A stretch of DNA of 39,021 nucleotides, from NCBI GenBank assembly GCA_903836265.1, contig CAILQK010000404.1, forward strand, positions 1-39,021, written 5' to 3'. Origin of the DNA: an uncultured Bacteroidota bacterium (GTDB taxonomy: Bacteria > Bacteroidota > Bacteroidia > Chitinophagales > Saprospiraceae). The notes below the pieces were generated by a model that was not told where the DNA came from, searched no databases, and was given only the letters and a program-made list of their open reading frames with translations. The position numbers and the translations under genes are program-made. Position 1 is the first letter of the stretch; every line of letters starts with the position of its first letter. This document shows positions 16,409 through 24,573 of the stretch, one piece after another.

Positions 16409-17457
16409 CCTTCGTTCGCCCTGCTTTCCGACATCCCGATGCGCCTGTGAACAGGCTCGGCTACACACGCAAATTTTACGAGGGCGCGCTCTCAACCCTG
16501 TGCGCCGGTTGCGGCCACGACTCTGTCAGCGGCGCAATCATACAATCGTGCTTTGAAATGGCCGTGGAACCCCACAAGGTAGCCAAGCTGTCAGGTATCG
16601 GTTGCTCCTCCAAAACGCCAACGTACTTCCTGGCCAACTCGCATGGTTTCAACTCGGTACACGGGCGCATGCCCTCGGTTGCCACCGGAGCCTATATGGC
16701 CAACCGCGACCTGATGTATATAGGCGTGTCCGGAGATGGTGACTCCGCCTCCATCGGTATGGGCCAGTTTGTACACGCCATCCGCAGAAACCTGAATATC
16801 ACCTATATTATCATGAATAACGGGTGCTATGGACTGACCAAAGGCCAGGATTCGGCCACGGCCGACTTCGGCTCCGTCAACAAATCGGGCTCTGCCAATA
16901 TGTTCCACGCTATTGATATGTGCGGACTGGCACTGGAACTGGGCGCGACATTCGTGGCGCGCAGTTTCTCGGGCGACAAGCAGCAGCTGATCCCGCTGAT
17001 CAAGGCCGCCATGTCGCACCCCGGTTTTGCCCTGATTGACGTGGTTTCTCCCTGCGTAACGTTCAATAACAATCCGGGATCAACCAAGTCTTACGACTAC
17101 ACCCGCGAACATATCGAAGCTACCGGCGCCGTTGATTTCGTTCCTTTCATGAATGAAATAACCACCGAATATGCAGAGGGAGACACCGTAGAGGTAGCAC
17201 TGCATGACGGCTCTACTATCCACCTGAACAAACTCTCGCCTGATTTTGATCCGTGCGACCGCCATTCGGCAGTCTCAAGGCTTTACAGGGCAAAAGCAGA
17301 AGGTGATATCCTGACAGGACTGATTTATATCGACACCGAAAGCAAGGATTTGCACTACCTCCTGAACACGGCAGATCAGCCGCTGAATCAGCTGGGCAAG
17401 GACAAACTTTGTCCGGGATCATCCGCACTCGACAAGATCAACGCCGGTTTGCGCTGA
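16405..17457 (+). CDS. korB: 2-oxoacid:ferredoxin oxidoreductase, beta subunit (KorB-type)
   Basis: The 350-residue TPP-binding subunit partners KorA. Visible features are the Fe-S cysteines Cys33 and Cys36 (LCAGCGHDS), Cys67 (GIGCSSKT) and a later Cys in SPCVTFNNN. The TPP/Mg motif begins at GDGDSASIGMG (110-120) with the matching Asn in NNGCYGLTKGQ, and there is HGRMPSVATG. All expected cofactor residues are present. The gene follows the MFS transporter with an ATGA overlap instead of following korA directly. Two SDR-family genes follow at 20-bp and 30-bp spacing. Confidence 0.93.
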   Translation: MTFVRPAFRHPDAPVNRLGYTRKFYEGALSTLCAGCGHDSVSGAIIQSCFEMAVEPHKVAKLSGIGCSSKTPTYFLANSHGFNSVHGRMPSVATGAYMANRDLMYIGVSGDGDSASIGMGQFVHAIRRNLNITYIIMNNGCYGLTKGQDSATADFGSVNKSGSANMFHAIDMCGLALELGATFVARSFSGDKQQLIPLIKAAMSHPGFALIDVVSPCVTFNNNPGSTKSYDYTREHIEATGAVDFVPFMNEITTEYAEGDTVEVALHDGSTIHLNKLSPDFDPCDRHSAVSRLYRAKAEGDILTGLIYIDTESKDLHYLLNTADQPLNQLGKDKLCPGSSALDKINAGLR

Positions 17458-17477
17458 TTTTCGTGAACTGACAGCTT

Positions 17478-18464
17478 GTGAAGAAAGTACTCGTAACCGG
17501 GCCTGATGGTCTGCTTGGAAGTCATATTGTCAGGGTACTGCTCGGGGCGGGGTATGAAGTCAGGGCGCTGATCGTTGCCGACACCCGGTCAAACACACTG
17601 GACGGGTTACCGATAGAACGCGTTTGCGGCAATATTCTCGATACTGACAGTTTGAGAGCTGCCATGACAGACTGCGATGCTGTTATACATGCCGCTGCGA
17701 ACACACAGATATGGCCAACCCGGTCTGAAAACACCTGGCGCGTGAATTTCATCGGCACGAAAAATGTGGTTGATGTGGCTCTGTCGCTGGGTATCAGCAG
17801 AATGGTGTATATCAGTACCGCCAGTGCATTTCGCGCCGGTACGCGGGAGGAACCCGGCACCGAAACAGGCACCTATGATGGAAGCCGATTCGGACTGGAT
17901 TACATCGAGTCGAAGTACGCCGCCCAGAGAGAGGTACTGAAAGCCGTCAGAGAGCGCGATTTGCCGGCGGTAGTGATCAACCCTGCTTTCATGTTCGGCG
18001 AATATGACTCATTGCCCAGTTCCGGCCAGATGATTATCGCCATTTCCAGGGGCAAGGTGCCCGGATATACCTCTGGAGGCAAAAATATTGTTTACGCGGG
18101 CGATGTCGCGCACGCCTGCGTGAGCGCGCTGCACAGGGGGCGCGAAGGCGAATGCTACATCGCAGGAAACAAAAATATGAGCTACCGTGAACTGACCACA
18201 GCCATCGCTCAGGTAGTGGGCAGAAAACCTCCCTTTCTTTATATCCCCGACTTTGTCATACTGGGTTTCGGATATCTCGTTACCGGACTGGCGCGCCTGT
18301 TCGGCTTCAAACCGGGGTTCAGTCACGCTACTGCACGGGCATCCTGCAGCAAACAATACTATTCATCTGATAAAGCAGTCAGAGAACTTGACATGCCACA
18401 AACTCCGGTTGAAACGGCCATTCGGGCAGAATTCGACTGGCTGAAAGCCAACAACTATTGCTGA
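17478..18464 (+). CDS. NAD(P)-dependent epimerase/dehydratase family protein (extended SDR)
   Basis: The 328-residue extended short-chain dehydrogenase has a Rossmann start VTGPDGLLGSHIVRVLL, the DAVIHAAANTQ strand and the catalytic YxxxK motif (YIESK) with an upstream Ser/Thr cluster (YISTAS). The overall pattern resembles dihydroflavonol-4-reductase-like or 3-beta-HSD-like enzymes that reduce aldehydes, ketones or sterol/lipid groups; the substrate is unknown. The GTG at 17478 lies 20 bp after korB and gives the correct Rossmann N-terminus. No ATG is available before the glycine motif. Position in the operon does not define its role. Confidence 0.85.
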   Translation: MKKVLVTGPDGLLGSHIVRVLLGAGYEVRALIVADTRSNTLDGLPIERVCGNILDTDSLRAAMTDCDAVIHAAANTQIWPTRSENTWRVNFIGTKNVVDVALSLGISRMVYISTASAFRAGTREEPGTETGTYDGSRFGLDYIESKYAAQREVLKAVRERDLPAVVINPAFMFGEYDSLPSSGQMIIAISRGKVPGYTSGGKNIVYAGDVAHACVSALHRGREGECYIAGNKNMSYRELTTAIAQVVGRKPPFLYIPDFVILGFGYLVTGLARLFGFKPGFSHATARASCSKQYYSSDKAVRELDMPQTPVETAIRAEFDWLKANNYC

Positions 18465-18494
18465 TTTGATGTTTACCCTGACAAAAAGTACAAC

Positions 18495-19307
18495 ATGAGC
18501 TTTTTCAACAACAAGGTAGTAATCGTAACGGGCTCCAGTTCGGGAATAGGAAAATCGCTGGCATTCAAACTGGGTGAACAGGGGGCGAAAGTGGTGATCA
18601 ACAGCCGGGGAGGCGAGAAACTGGAACAGGTGGCTGCTGAAATGTCGGGCAAAGGATTTGATGTGCTCGCTGTCCCTGCCAACGTCGGAAAACTCGATGA
18701 ATGTCGGCAACTCGTGGAAACCACCCTGAAGCATTACGGCCGCATTGATGTGCTCATCAACAACGCCGGCGCCAATATGCACGGCCGGGTGGAAGATACC
18801 GATCCGGAGGTGCTGCACCTGCCCCTGGAAATCAACTACCTCAGTGCACTGTACATGACAAAGTTCTGTCTCCCTGCACTGAAGGAAAGTAAAGGCGGAG
18901 TCATGTTTGTTTCGAGCCTGGCCGGAATCCACGGACTACCGATTAACGCGGTGTACAGTTCGGCCAAAATGGGCCTCAGGGCACTCGCTGAATGCCTGAA
19001 AGCAGAACTGACAGGTACAGGCGTGTACGTGGGTATAGCTTACGTCGGTATTACAGAAAACGAACAGGGGAAAACCATATACAACGGCAGGGGTGAAAAG
19101 TTCGTCAGACCCGATTTCAAAATGCTCGGTATGCAGTCAATAGCAGACGTAGCTGATGACATTCTCTGGATGATACGCACCAGGCGTTTCAAACATGTGT
19201 TCACCTTCCCGGGAAAGCTGCAGGCATTCCTGAACAGCTTCGCTCCCGGACTGGTACAATATCTGCTGACAAAGGCTTATCTGCGCCGCTACAACAACGG
19301 CTGGTAA
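18495..19307 (+). CDS. Short-chain dehydrogenase/reductase (classical SDR)
   Basis: The 270-residue classical SDR has the cofactor motif TGSSSGIGKSL, NNAG, the active-site Ser in FVSSLAGIHG and the YSSAK catalytic Tyr-Lys. The C-terminal half has a hydrophobic tail (AFLNSFAPGLVQYLLTKAYL) that could contact a membrane, as in SDRs acting on lipid or sphingoid substrates, but this is only suggestive. It is the last gene of the plus-strand operon. Its TAA abuts the TGA of the oppositely oriented MlaD gene with no bases between, so any terminator must lie within coding sequence. Confidence 0.87.
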   Translation: MSFFNNKVVIVTGSSSGIGKSLAFKLGEQGAKVVINSRGGEKLEQVAAEMSGKGFDVLAVPANVGKLDECRQLVETTLKHYGRIDVLINNAGANMHGRVEDTDPEVLHLPLEINYLSALYMTKFCLPALKESKGGVMFVSSLAGIHGLPINAVYSSAKMGLRALAECLKAELTGTGVYVGIAYVGITENEQGKTIYNGRGEKFVRPDFKMLGMQSIADVADDILWMIRTRRFKHVFTFPGKLQAFLNSFAPGLVQYLLTKAYLRRYNNGW

Positions 19308-20423
19308 TCACTGCCTTGCTTTTTTGCTGTACTCCTTCTCCAGACTGTCAACCAGTATCTGATAGGCAGGGTCGTCAATCGGATTGGCATACCTGGCTGG
19401 TTTGTTTTTACCCAGCAACTTCACCCGGACATTCGTATAACGCTCGGGATGCATCCGCAGATCCTGGAGCAGCAGGTGCAGGTGCCTGGTAGTGCTCACA
19501 ATGTTGTTGTACAGATCTTCCTGTGTAAGTGCCTTCCCGACAGAGCCTTCACCGCGCAGCAGGCGCCCGGCCAGCGAATCTACCCTTCCGATGGCGTGCG
19601 TGGATGAGGTGAGGGTCGTACGGAGCGTATTCAGGGAAAGTGTCACCGAATCCAGCGCACCGGATGCCTTGATGGCCGTCTTGTCTATACCGGCTGCTTT
19701 AAGCTGCCGGGTAACATCAGCCAGATTTGCCAGTGCGTCGCTGATGTTTCGGTCGTTGGCCTTCACCGTGGAGCTGATGGATGCCAGATTATCGGCCATA
19801 ATACCAATACTCCTTTTGTTGAGACGCAGGATCTCGTCCAGCTCGGCTGTTACGCGCTCCAGATTCTTGAGCGAATTGTCAAGCGCGTCAACAGTGCCTG
19901 CAATACCTCCGGGATTGATTTTGGCAAGCGAGTCAATATTAATATCGAGGCCGGCCTTTATTCTGGCTGTGTAGGCATCAATTTGCGTCGGATCACCGAT
20001 CACTGATTCAAGGAAATTTTTGGCAGCACCCTGCAGGAAGTCGCCGTCTTCGGCACAATTGCCTTCGCAGGGGTGATCCACCACAATTTCGATAGCCTTG
20101 CCACCCATGAGCGACAAACCAACAATAGTAGCGACAGCATCTTTGGGGATATCCACCCCGCTTTCGATGGAAAGTTGTACAATAATTGACTTGTAGGTTT
20201 CGGGATCAACATATAATTTTTTTACCATACCGACCTGCAGACCCTTGATAAATACAGGGCTGGAGGGTCGAAGCTGGTCAACATTGGCGTACCTTACGAA
20301 GAAAGTCTGAGATGGCGTGAGGATATTCCTTCCCTTGAGGAATTGAAATCCCCAGAATCCGAACGCCACAGCGGCTATAGCCAGCAAGGCTACTCTTGTT
20401 TCATTACTGATTTTCAGTTTCAT
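19308..20423 (-). CDS. MlaD/MCE-domain lipid transport protein
   Basis: The 371-residue protein has an N-terminal transmembrane anchor (LLAIAAVAFGFWGFQFLKG) and a single MCE domain (about 35-115; VFIKGLQVGMVKKLYVDP and a hydrophobic loop, GLSLMGGKAIEI). A long helical periplasmic tail (about 150-330) carries repeated Asn/Leu/Asp heptad-like segments. MCE proteins form hexameric rings or tubes that shuttle phospholipids across the periplasm. A small Cys-containing insert (HPCEGNCAEDG) sits at the end of the MCE domain. It lies 25 bp downstream of the amidase gene and next to lptD, an outer-membrane biogenesis neighbourhood I recall as common in Bacteroidota. Mla-type ATPase and permease genes are not in the window. 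Confidence 0.88.
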   Translation of the reverse strand: MKLKISNETRVALLAIAAVAFGFWGFQFLKGRNILTPSQTFFVRYANVDQLRPSSPVFIKGLQVGMVKKLYVDPETYKSIIVQLSIESGVDIPKDAVATIVGLSLMGGKAIEIVVDHPCEGNCAEDGDFLQGAAKNFLESVIGDPTQIDAYTARIKAGLDINIDSLAKINPGGIAGTVDALDNSLKNLERVTAELDEILRLNKRSIGIMADNLASISSTVKANDRNISDALANLADVTRQLKAAGIDKTAIKASGALDSVTLSLNTLRTTLTSSTHAIGRVDSLAGRLLRGEGSVGKALTQEDLYNNIVSTTRHLHLLLQDLRMHPERYTNVRVKLLGKNKPARYANPIDDPAYQILVDSLEKEYSKKARQ

Positions 20424-20448
20424 AAATCCGATTGCATTCCGGTGATAC

Positions 20449-21687
20449 TCATTTGCGAGCGATGGCGGCTGTTTTAAAGCCCAGATTTTTTATTTCAGGC
20501 AAGGCTTCCTCTGCTTCCTCCCGCGATTTGAAATGGCCGGTAAAGTAGTAATATTTGCCGTCTTTGAACTCCTCTTTTACACTTCCGAACTGTGCGAGCC
20601 TGCCGGAACTGATATCCAGCTTTTTCGGCCAGGAAATGAGTTGTATGCGATATCCTCCGGGGGATTCCGGAGCCTGATTGACTGGCGGATCCGATTTTTT
20701 TACGGCCACCGGCGCAGGTGCAGGTTTGAGCGCCTGTTTGGACTGAGGTTTGGCAGCAGGTCCCTGAGCCGTTTTGGGCTTCTTCTCCACCACAGAACTG
20801 ACGCCATCCTCCATGTGCAGTTTATAGGCCTTGACTGCCCTGAAAATGGCGGTGGCCATCTTCTCACGACCCTCTTCAGAGGCCAGGAATGCTTCCTCCG
20901 TTTTATTGGTCAGGTAGCCGGCTTCCACCAGCACAGAGGGCATGGCCGTTTCACGGAGAACCAGAAAACCGGCCTGCCTGACGCCCATATCCTGTCTTTC
21001 GGCATCCAGGACTGCATACTGCTGTACATACTGGGCCATCAGAATGCTCTGTTCGAGGTACGCGCTCTGCCAGAAACTGCTGATAATATGCGCTTCCGGA
21101 CTGTCAGGATTGTAGTCACCGTATTTTTTCTGGTAATTCTCCTCGTAATAAATGGAGGCGTTTTCACGCTTGGCCACTTCCAGGTTGTCCTGCATGCGGT
21201 GCAGACCGAGAACATACGTTTCGGCGCCATTAATAGAGGCACTTCCCACCGAATTGCAGTGAACACTGATGAAGAGATCAGCCTTGTTACGGTTGGCAAT
21301 GGCGGCACGCTCGTCCAACTCTACAAAAACATCCGTCTTGCGGGTGTAAATGACATTGATATCAGGGAAATGCTCTTCAATCATGGCCCCGAGAAGGAGC
21401 ACTATGGCCAGCGTATTTTCTTTTTCCCGCATGGTGGCACCAATGCATCCAGGATCCTTACCTCCATGACCGGCATCCAGCACAATTGTCCTGATGCGAT
21501 AAGATGGTGCGTACGAATGTGGCTCGCGAATAACTTCGGCGCCCAAAGTTTCTATACTTTTGCAGCCGGTCTGGCTATGCCGACGTACCGGAACAGCGTT
21601 CTCATTGGCGAACAAGAAGTTAAAATTAAGCAAAAGAAGCCACGCAATGACAGGCATGAGCGTTCGTAGTGCGTAGTTTGACCTCAT
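20449..21687 (-). CDS. N-acetylmuramoyl-L-alanine amidase (Amidase_3) with C-terminal SPOR domain
   Basis: The 412-residue secreted hydrolase cleaves the amide between MurNAc and the stem peptide of peptidoglycan. After a signal peptide (WLLLLNFNFLFA) the Amidase_3 domain shows Zn ligands His74 (LDAGHGGKDPG), Glu88 (MREKEN) and His143 (FISVHCNS), and a catalytic Glu in VLVEAGYLTN. A Lys/Pro/Ala-rich linker leads to a C-terminal SPOR-like region (YRIQLISWPKK onward) that should bind denuded septal glycan. The ORF track extends to 21990, but the extra 101 residues lack signal-peptide character and overlap lptD. The ATG at 21687 is chosen because a good signal peptide follows. Confidence 0.9.
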   Translation of the reverse strand: MRSNYALRTLMPVIAWLLLLNFNFLFANENAVPVRRHSQTGCKSIETLGAEVIREPHSYAPSYRIRTIVLDAGHGGKDPGCIGATMREKENTLAIVLLLGAMIEEHFPDINVIYTRKTDVFVELDERAAIANRNKADLFISVHCNSVGSASINGAETYVLGLHRMQDNLEVAKRENASIYYEENYQKKYGDYNPDSPEAHIISSFWQSAYLEQSILMAQYVQQYAVLDAERQDMGVRQAGFLVLRETAMPSVLVEAGYLTNKTEEAFLASEEGREKMATAIFRAVKAYKLHMEDGVSSVVEKKPKTAQGPAAKPQSKQALKPAPAPVAVKKSDPPVNQAPESPGGYRIQLISWPKKLDISSGRLAQFGSVKEEFKDGKYYYFTGHFKSREEAEEALPEIKNLGFKTAAIARK

Positions 21688-21698
21688 ATTTTGGTTTT

Positions 21699-24440
21699 GT
21701 GCGAAAATCACCCTGCAAATATCGGCTATTTTTCCAAATTGTCTGCTGTTTAATAGCAACAGATGCCATGGCCCAGGTCCCCGACTCAATCGTCGCGGCG
21801 CCCGGTGTTCCAACAGGCAGAGACACCATTTCTCCACGCGACTCTGCTGTTGTTGACCTTTCAGACGTTCGTTTAAGCAACCAGGGTATAGACTCGGAAG
21901 TGGAAACCTATTCGCGCGATTCCATGTGGTTTGATATCGTGAAAAGGCAACTCCACCTGTACGGCAATGCTTCGGTGAAATACACCTCACTGAAAATCAA
22001 TGCCGGATACATCATGGTTGACTACGGAAAGAACGAAATTCTCGCCGAACAATTGCGCGACACCTCCGGTCAACTGGCCGGATTGCCCGAATTTGACGAC
22101 GGAGAGCAGAAATTCACAGCCACGAAGCTCCGCTACAATTTCAAAAGTAAAAAGGGGATCATCTACGAAGCCCGCACCCAACAGGAAGATATGTATGTAC
22201 TTGGCGCAAAGGCCAAGTTTGTGGGCTCCCCCGACGACAACAGTCAGGATACCACCCGGCAATCAGGGAATACCATCTATAACGAAGATGCTGTGCTGAC
22301 CACCTGTAACGATCCGCACCCGCACTTCGGTATTCACACCAAAAAACTGAAGGTCATCCCGAACAAACTGGTGGTCACGGGCATGTCAAATCTCGAACTG
22401 GCAGGCATCCCTACCCCGCTCATCATTCCTTTCGGCTTTTTCCCCATGACCAAAACCCGAAAGGCCGGTCTGCTGATCCCCAAGGATTTCCAGGGGCGTC
22501 GCGCCGAGGGACTGGGAATCAATGATATAGGATGGTATCAGCCTATCAGCGAGCATGCCGACGCTACCCTGCTCTTCAGGGCATTTACCAGCGGAACCGT
22601 CGGAGTAACCGGCAACCTGAAATACAATTACCGGTATAAATATGCCGGAGACATCAGGCTGACCTTCAACAACCGGGTTACGGAAGACAAAATGGCCAAA
22701 AAGGTGTCGGCGAAGTCCTTTGGCATACAGATTTCACACAATCAGGATCCCAAGGCCCACCCCACCAGAAAATTCGGTGGCTCGGTCAATATCCAGACCA
22801 ATCGCGATCAGAACCGGAACCAGAACGATTTCCAGAGCGTTTATCAGAATACACTCACTTCCAATATGACCTTCTCCAAAACTTTTCCGGGAAGGCCATT
22901 CAACTTCACCGCGGCACTGCGCCACTCGCAGAATACCCAGACGCGGCAGATGGATATTTCGTTTCCGAGTATGAACTTTACCGTACAGCGGATTTATCCT
23001 TTCAAGCGGAAGGTACTGGTCGGTAAAGAACACTGGTACGAAAAGATATCACTGACCTATTCCTCCAAATTCGACAACAGCTTCCGGACGGTTGATACCC
23101 TGCTTTTCACCAGCCAGACGCTGCAAAATGCCCGCATCGGGATGCAGCACAGTGTCAATTCCGACTACCAGTTCAAGTTGTTCAAATATATCAATGTGGC
23201 ACCCAGTATCCGCTATGAAGAGAACTGGTACCCGTATACCATCCGGAAAGAACTCGATCCCACGCAGATTACCGAAGTGATTGATACCACTTTTGACAGT
23301 GACGGGAATGTACTGGCCATTGATCTCAACGACGAGAAGTCAAAATACGGAAAGGTGACAAACACCCGCGACTGGGGATTCAACAGTTACCGCAAATATG
23401 ATATGGGCATTTCAGCCAATACGGTGCTGTTTTTGACCAAACAGTTCAAGGATGGCTGGTTTCGCGGTATTCGCCATAAAATGACCCCCTCCGCAAGTAT
23501 CGGATTCGGTCCCGATCAGACGAAATTGCAGGATCTGTATTTCAAAACGTACTACACCGATCTGCGGCCACTGTACAGCGACACACTGCGATACGGAATC
23601 TTCGACGAGGCATTGTACGGGAAACCCGATCCGTTCAGCCGACGAAACGTAGCGCTCTCATACAGTATCACCAACGTACTGGAATTCAAGCACTTTTCTG
23701 CCAAAAGAGACACTGTGCTCAAGCGACGCATTTTTGACAACCTGTCATTTTCGGGCTCTTACAGCCTCACCGCCGATTCGCTGCGCTGGAGTACCGTGAG
23801 TCCGGGCGGACTGTTCCGTCTGTTCAAAGGTATCAGCAACCTGACCTGGAACGTAACTTTTGATCCGTACATTGCCAACGAACGGGGCACACGCATCAAC
23901 AGACTGGCACTGCAGGAAACCGGCAAACTGGCGCGGGTGACCAATCTGGGCCTGGCACTGAATACCGGTTTTACGGTGAAACAGATACGGGATCTGATAG
24001 AAGGCAAGGAAGTAAACACCAGCGGGCCGGCTCCTGTCGTCAACAAACGAAATTCAGTGGCCAATACCGATGACCTGCTGAGCCTGTTCGACAATTTCAG
24101 GGTAAGTCACCGCATTTCAGTGGCGCGCCAGCTTATACCCACCGGCTACGGCACTTCACGCGATACCCTGGTCATTGGCACCAACAATATCAGTGTAGCA
24201 GGCAGCATACAGCTCAACAGCAAATGGTCGCTCGACCTGGGCAATATCAGCTATGATTTCCCCTCCAGACGACTGGTTTATCCCGATATAGGCTTTACGC
24301 GCGACCTGCACTGCTGGTCGCTCAGCTTCCGCTGGCAACCCGACCGCGGCACCTACTCCTTCTTCATCGGGGTGAAACCCGGCACCCTGGAATTCCTGAA
24401 AGTACCGTACCGGAAGGACTTTTTTGATACAGGGTTTTGA
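21699..24440 (+). CDS. lptD: LptD-family LPS assembly outer-membrane protein, Bacteroidota type
   Basis: The protein of about 913 residues is predicted to insert lipopolysaccharide into the outer leaflet. A signal peptide ends AMAQ. An OstA/LptA-like N-terminal region follows (DIVKRQLHLYGNASVKY, LKINAGYIMVDYGKNEILAE, KLRYNFKSKKGIIYEAR), with the typical CNDPHPHFGIHTKK and PTPLIIPFGFFPM motifs, then a long beta-barrel region of alternating aromatic and polar residues to the C-terminal FDTGF. The track starts at GTG 21669; GTG 21699 gives a tidier signal peptide and avoids overlap with the amidase start, but both are possible. Divergent amidase and lptD starts are 11 bp apart, so their promoters must overlap each other's coding sequence. 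Confidence 0.88.
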   Translation: MRKSPCKYRLFFQIVCCLIATDAMAQVPDSIVAAPGVPTGRDTISPRDSAVVDLSDVRLSNQGIDSEVETYSRDSMWFDIVKRQLHLYGNASVKYTSLKINAGYIMVDYGKNEILAEQLRDTSGQLAGLPEFDDGEQKFTATKLRYNFKSKKGIIYEARTQQEDMYVLGAKAKFVGSPDDNSQDTTRQSGNTIYNEDAVLTTCNDPHPHFGIHTKKLKVIPNKLVVTGMSNLELAGIPTPLIIPFGFFPMTKTRKAGLLIPKDFQGRRAEGLGINDIGWYQPISEHADATLLFRAFTSGTVGVTGNLKYNYRYKYAGDIRLTFNNRVTEDKMAKKVSAKSFGIQISHNQDPKAHPTRKFGGSVNIQTNRDQNRNQNDFQSVYQNTLTSNMTFSKTFPGRPFNFTAALRHSQNTQTRQMDISFPSMNFTVQRIYPFKRKVLVGKEHWYEKISLTYSSKFDNSFRTVDTLLFTSQTLQNARIGMQHSVNSDYQFKLFKYINVAPSIRYEENWYPYTIRKELDPTQITEVIDTTFDSDGNVLAIDLNDEKSKYGKVTNTRDWGFNSYRKYDMGISANTVLFLTKQFKDGWFRGIRHKMTPSASIGFGPDQTKLQDLYFKTYYTDLRPLYSDTLRYGIFDEALYGKPDPFSRRNVALSYSITNVLEFKHFSAKRDTVLKRRIFDNLSFSGSYSLTADSLRWSTVSPGGLFRLFKGISNLTWNVTFDPYIANERGTRINRLALQETGKLARVTNLGLALNTGFTVKQIRDLIEGKEVNTSGPAPVVNKRNSVANTDDLLSLFDNFRVSHRISVARQLIPTGYGTSRDTLVIGTNNISVAGSIQLNSKWSLDLGNISYDFPSRRLVYPDIGFTRDLHCWSLSFRWQPDRGTYSFFIGVKPGTLEFLKVPYRKDFFDTGF

Positions 24441-24573
24441 TGTCGCGGTTTCGGGGAAGGCCATCACTCTGTTGAGCGAAGAAAAAGACTTCACGACCGG
24501 AATTGTGGAATGTGAAACCCGGCAAGTAAAAATCTTCCCGGACAAGGCCAGCCAAAACGAAAAAGCAGTCTAA
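24424..24573 (+). CDS. Possible small ORF overlapping the lptD 3' end (49 aa)
   Basis: This short frame is absent from the ORF track. TTG 24424 opens a 49-codon frame (e.g. FDVAVSGKAITLLSEEKDF) ending at TAA 24571-24573. It overlaps the last codons of lptD in another frame and the last bases of the convergent GWxTD gene. Its amino-acid composition looks protein-like rather than shadow-like, and it fills almost the whole 129-bp gap. I do not recognise a family. It could be a chance frame or a remnant of a gene. Confidence 0.25.
   Translation: MIQGFDVAVSGKAITLLSEEKDFTTGIVECETRQVKIFPDKASQNEKAV

Noticed and set aside
20533-21669. 378-codon plus-strand ORF opposite the amidase gene
   Set aside because: Antisense to Amidase_3 and SPOR domains that carry intact catalytic residues.
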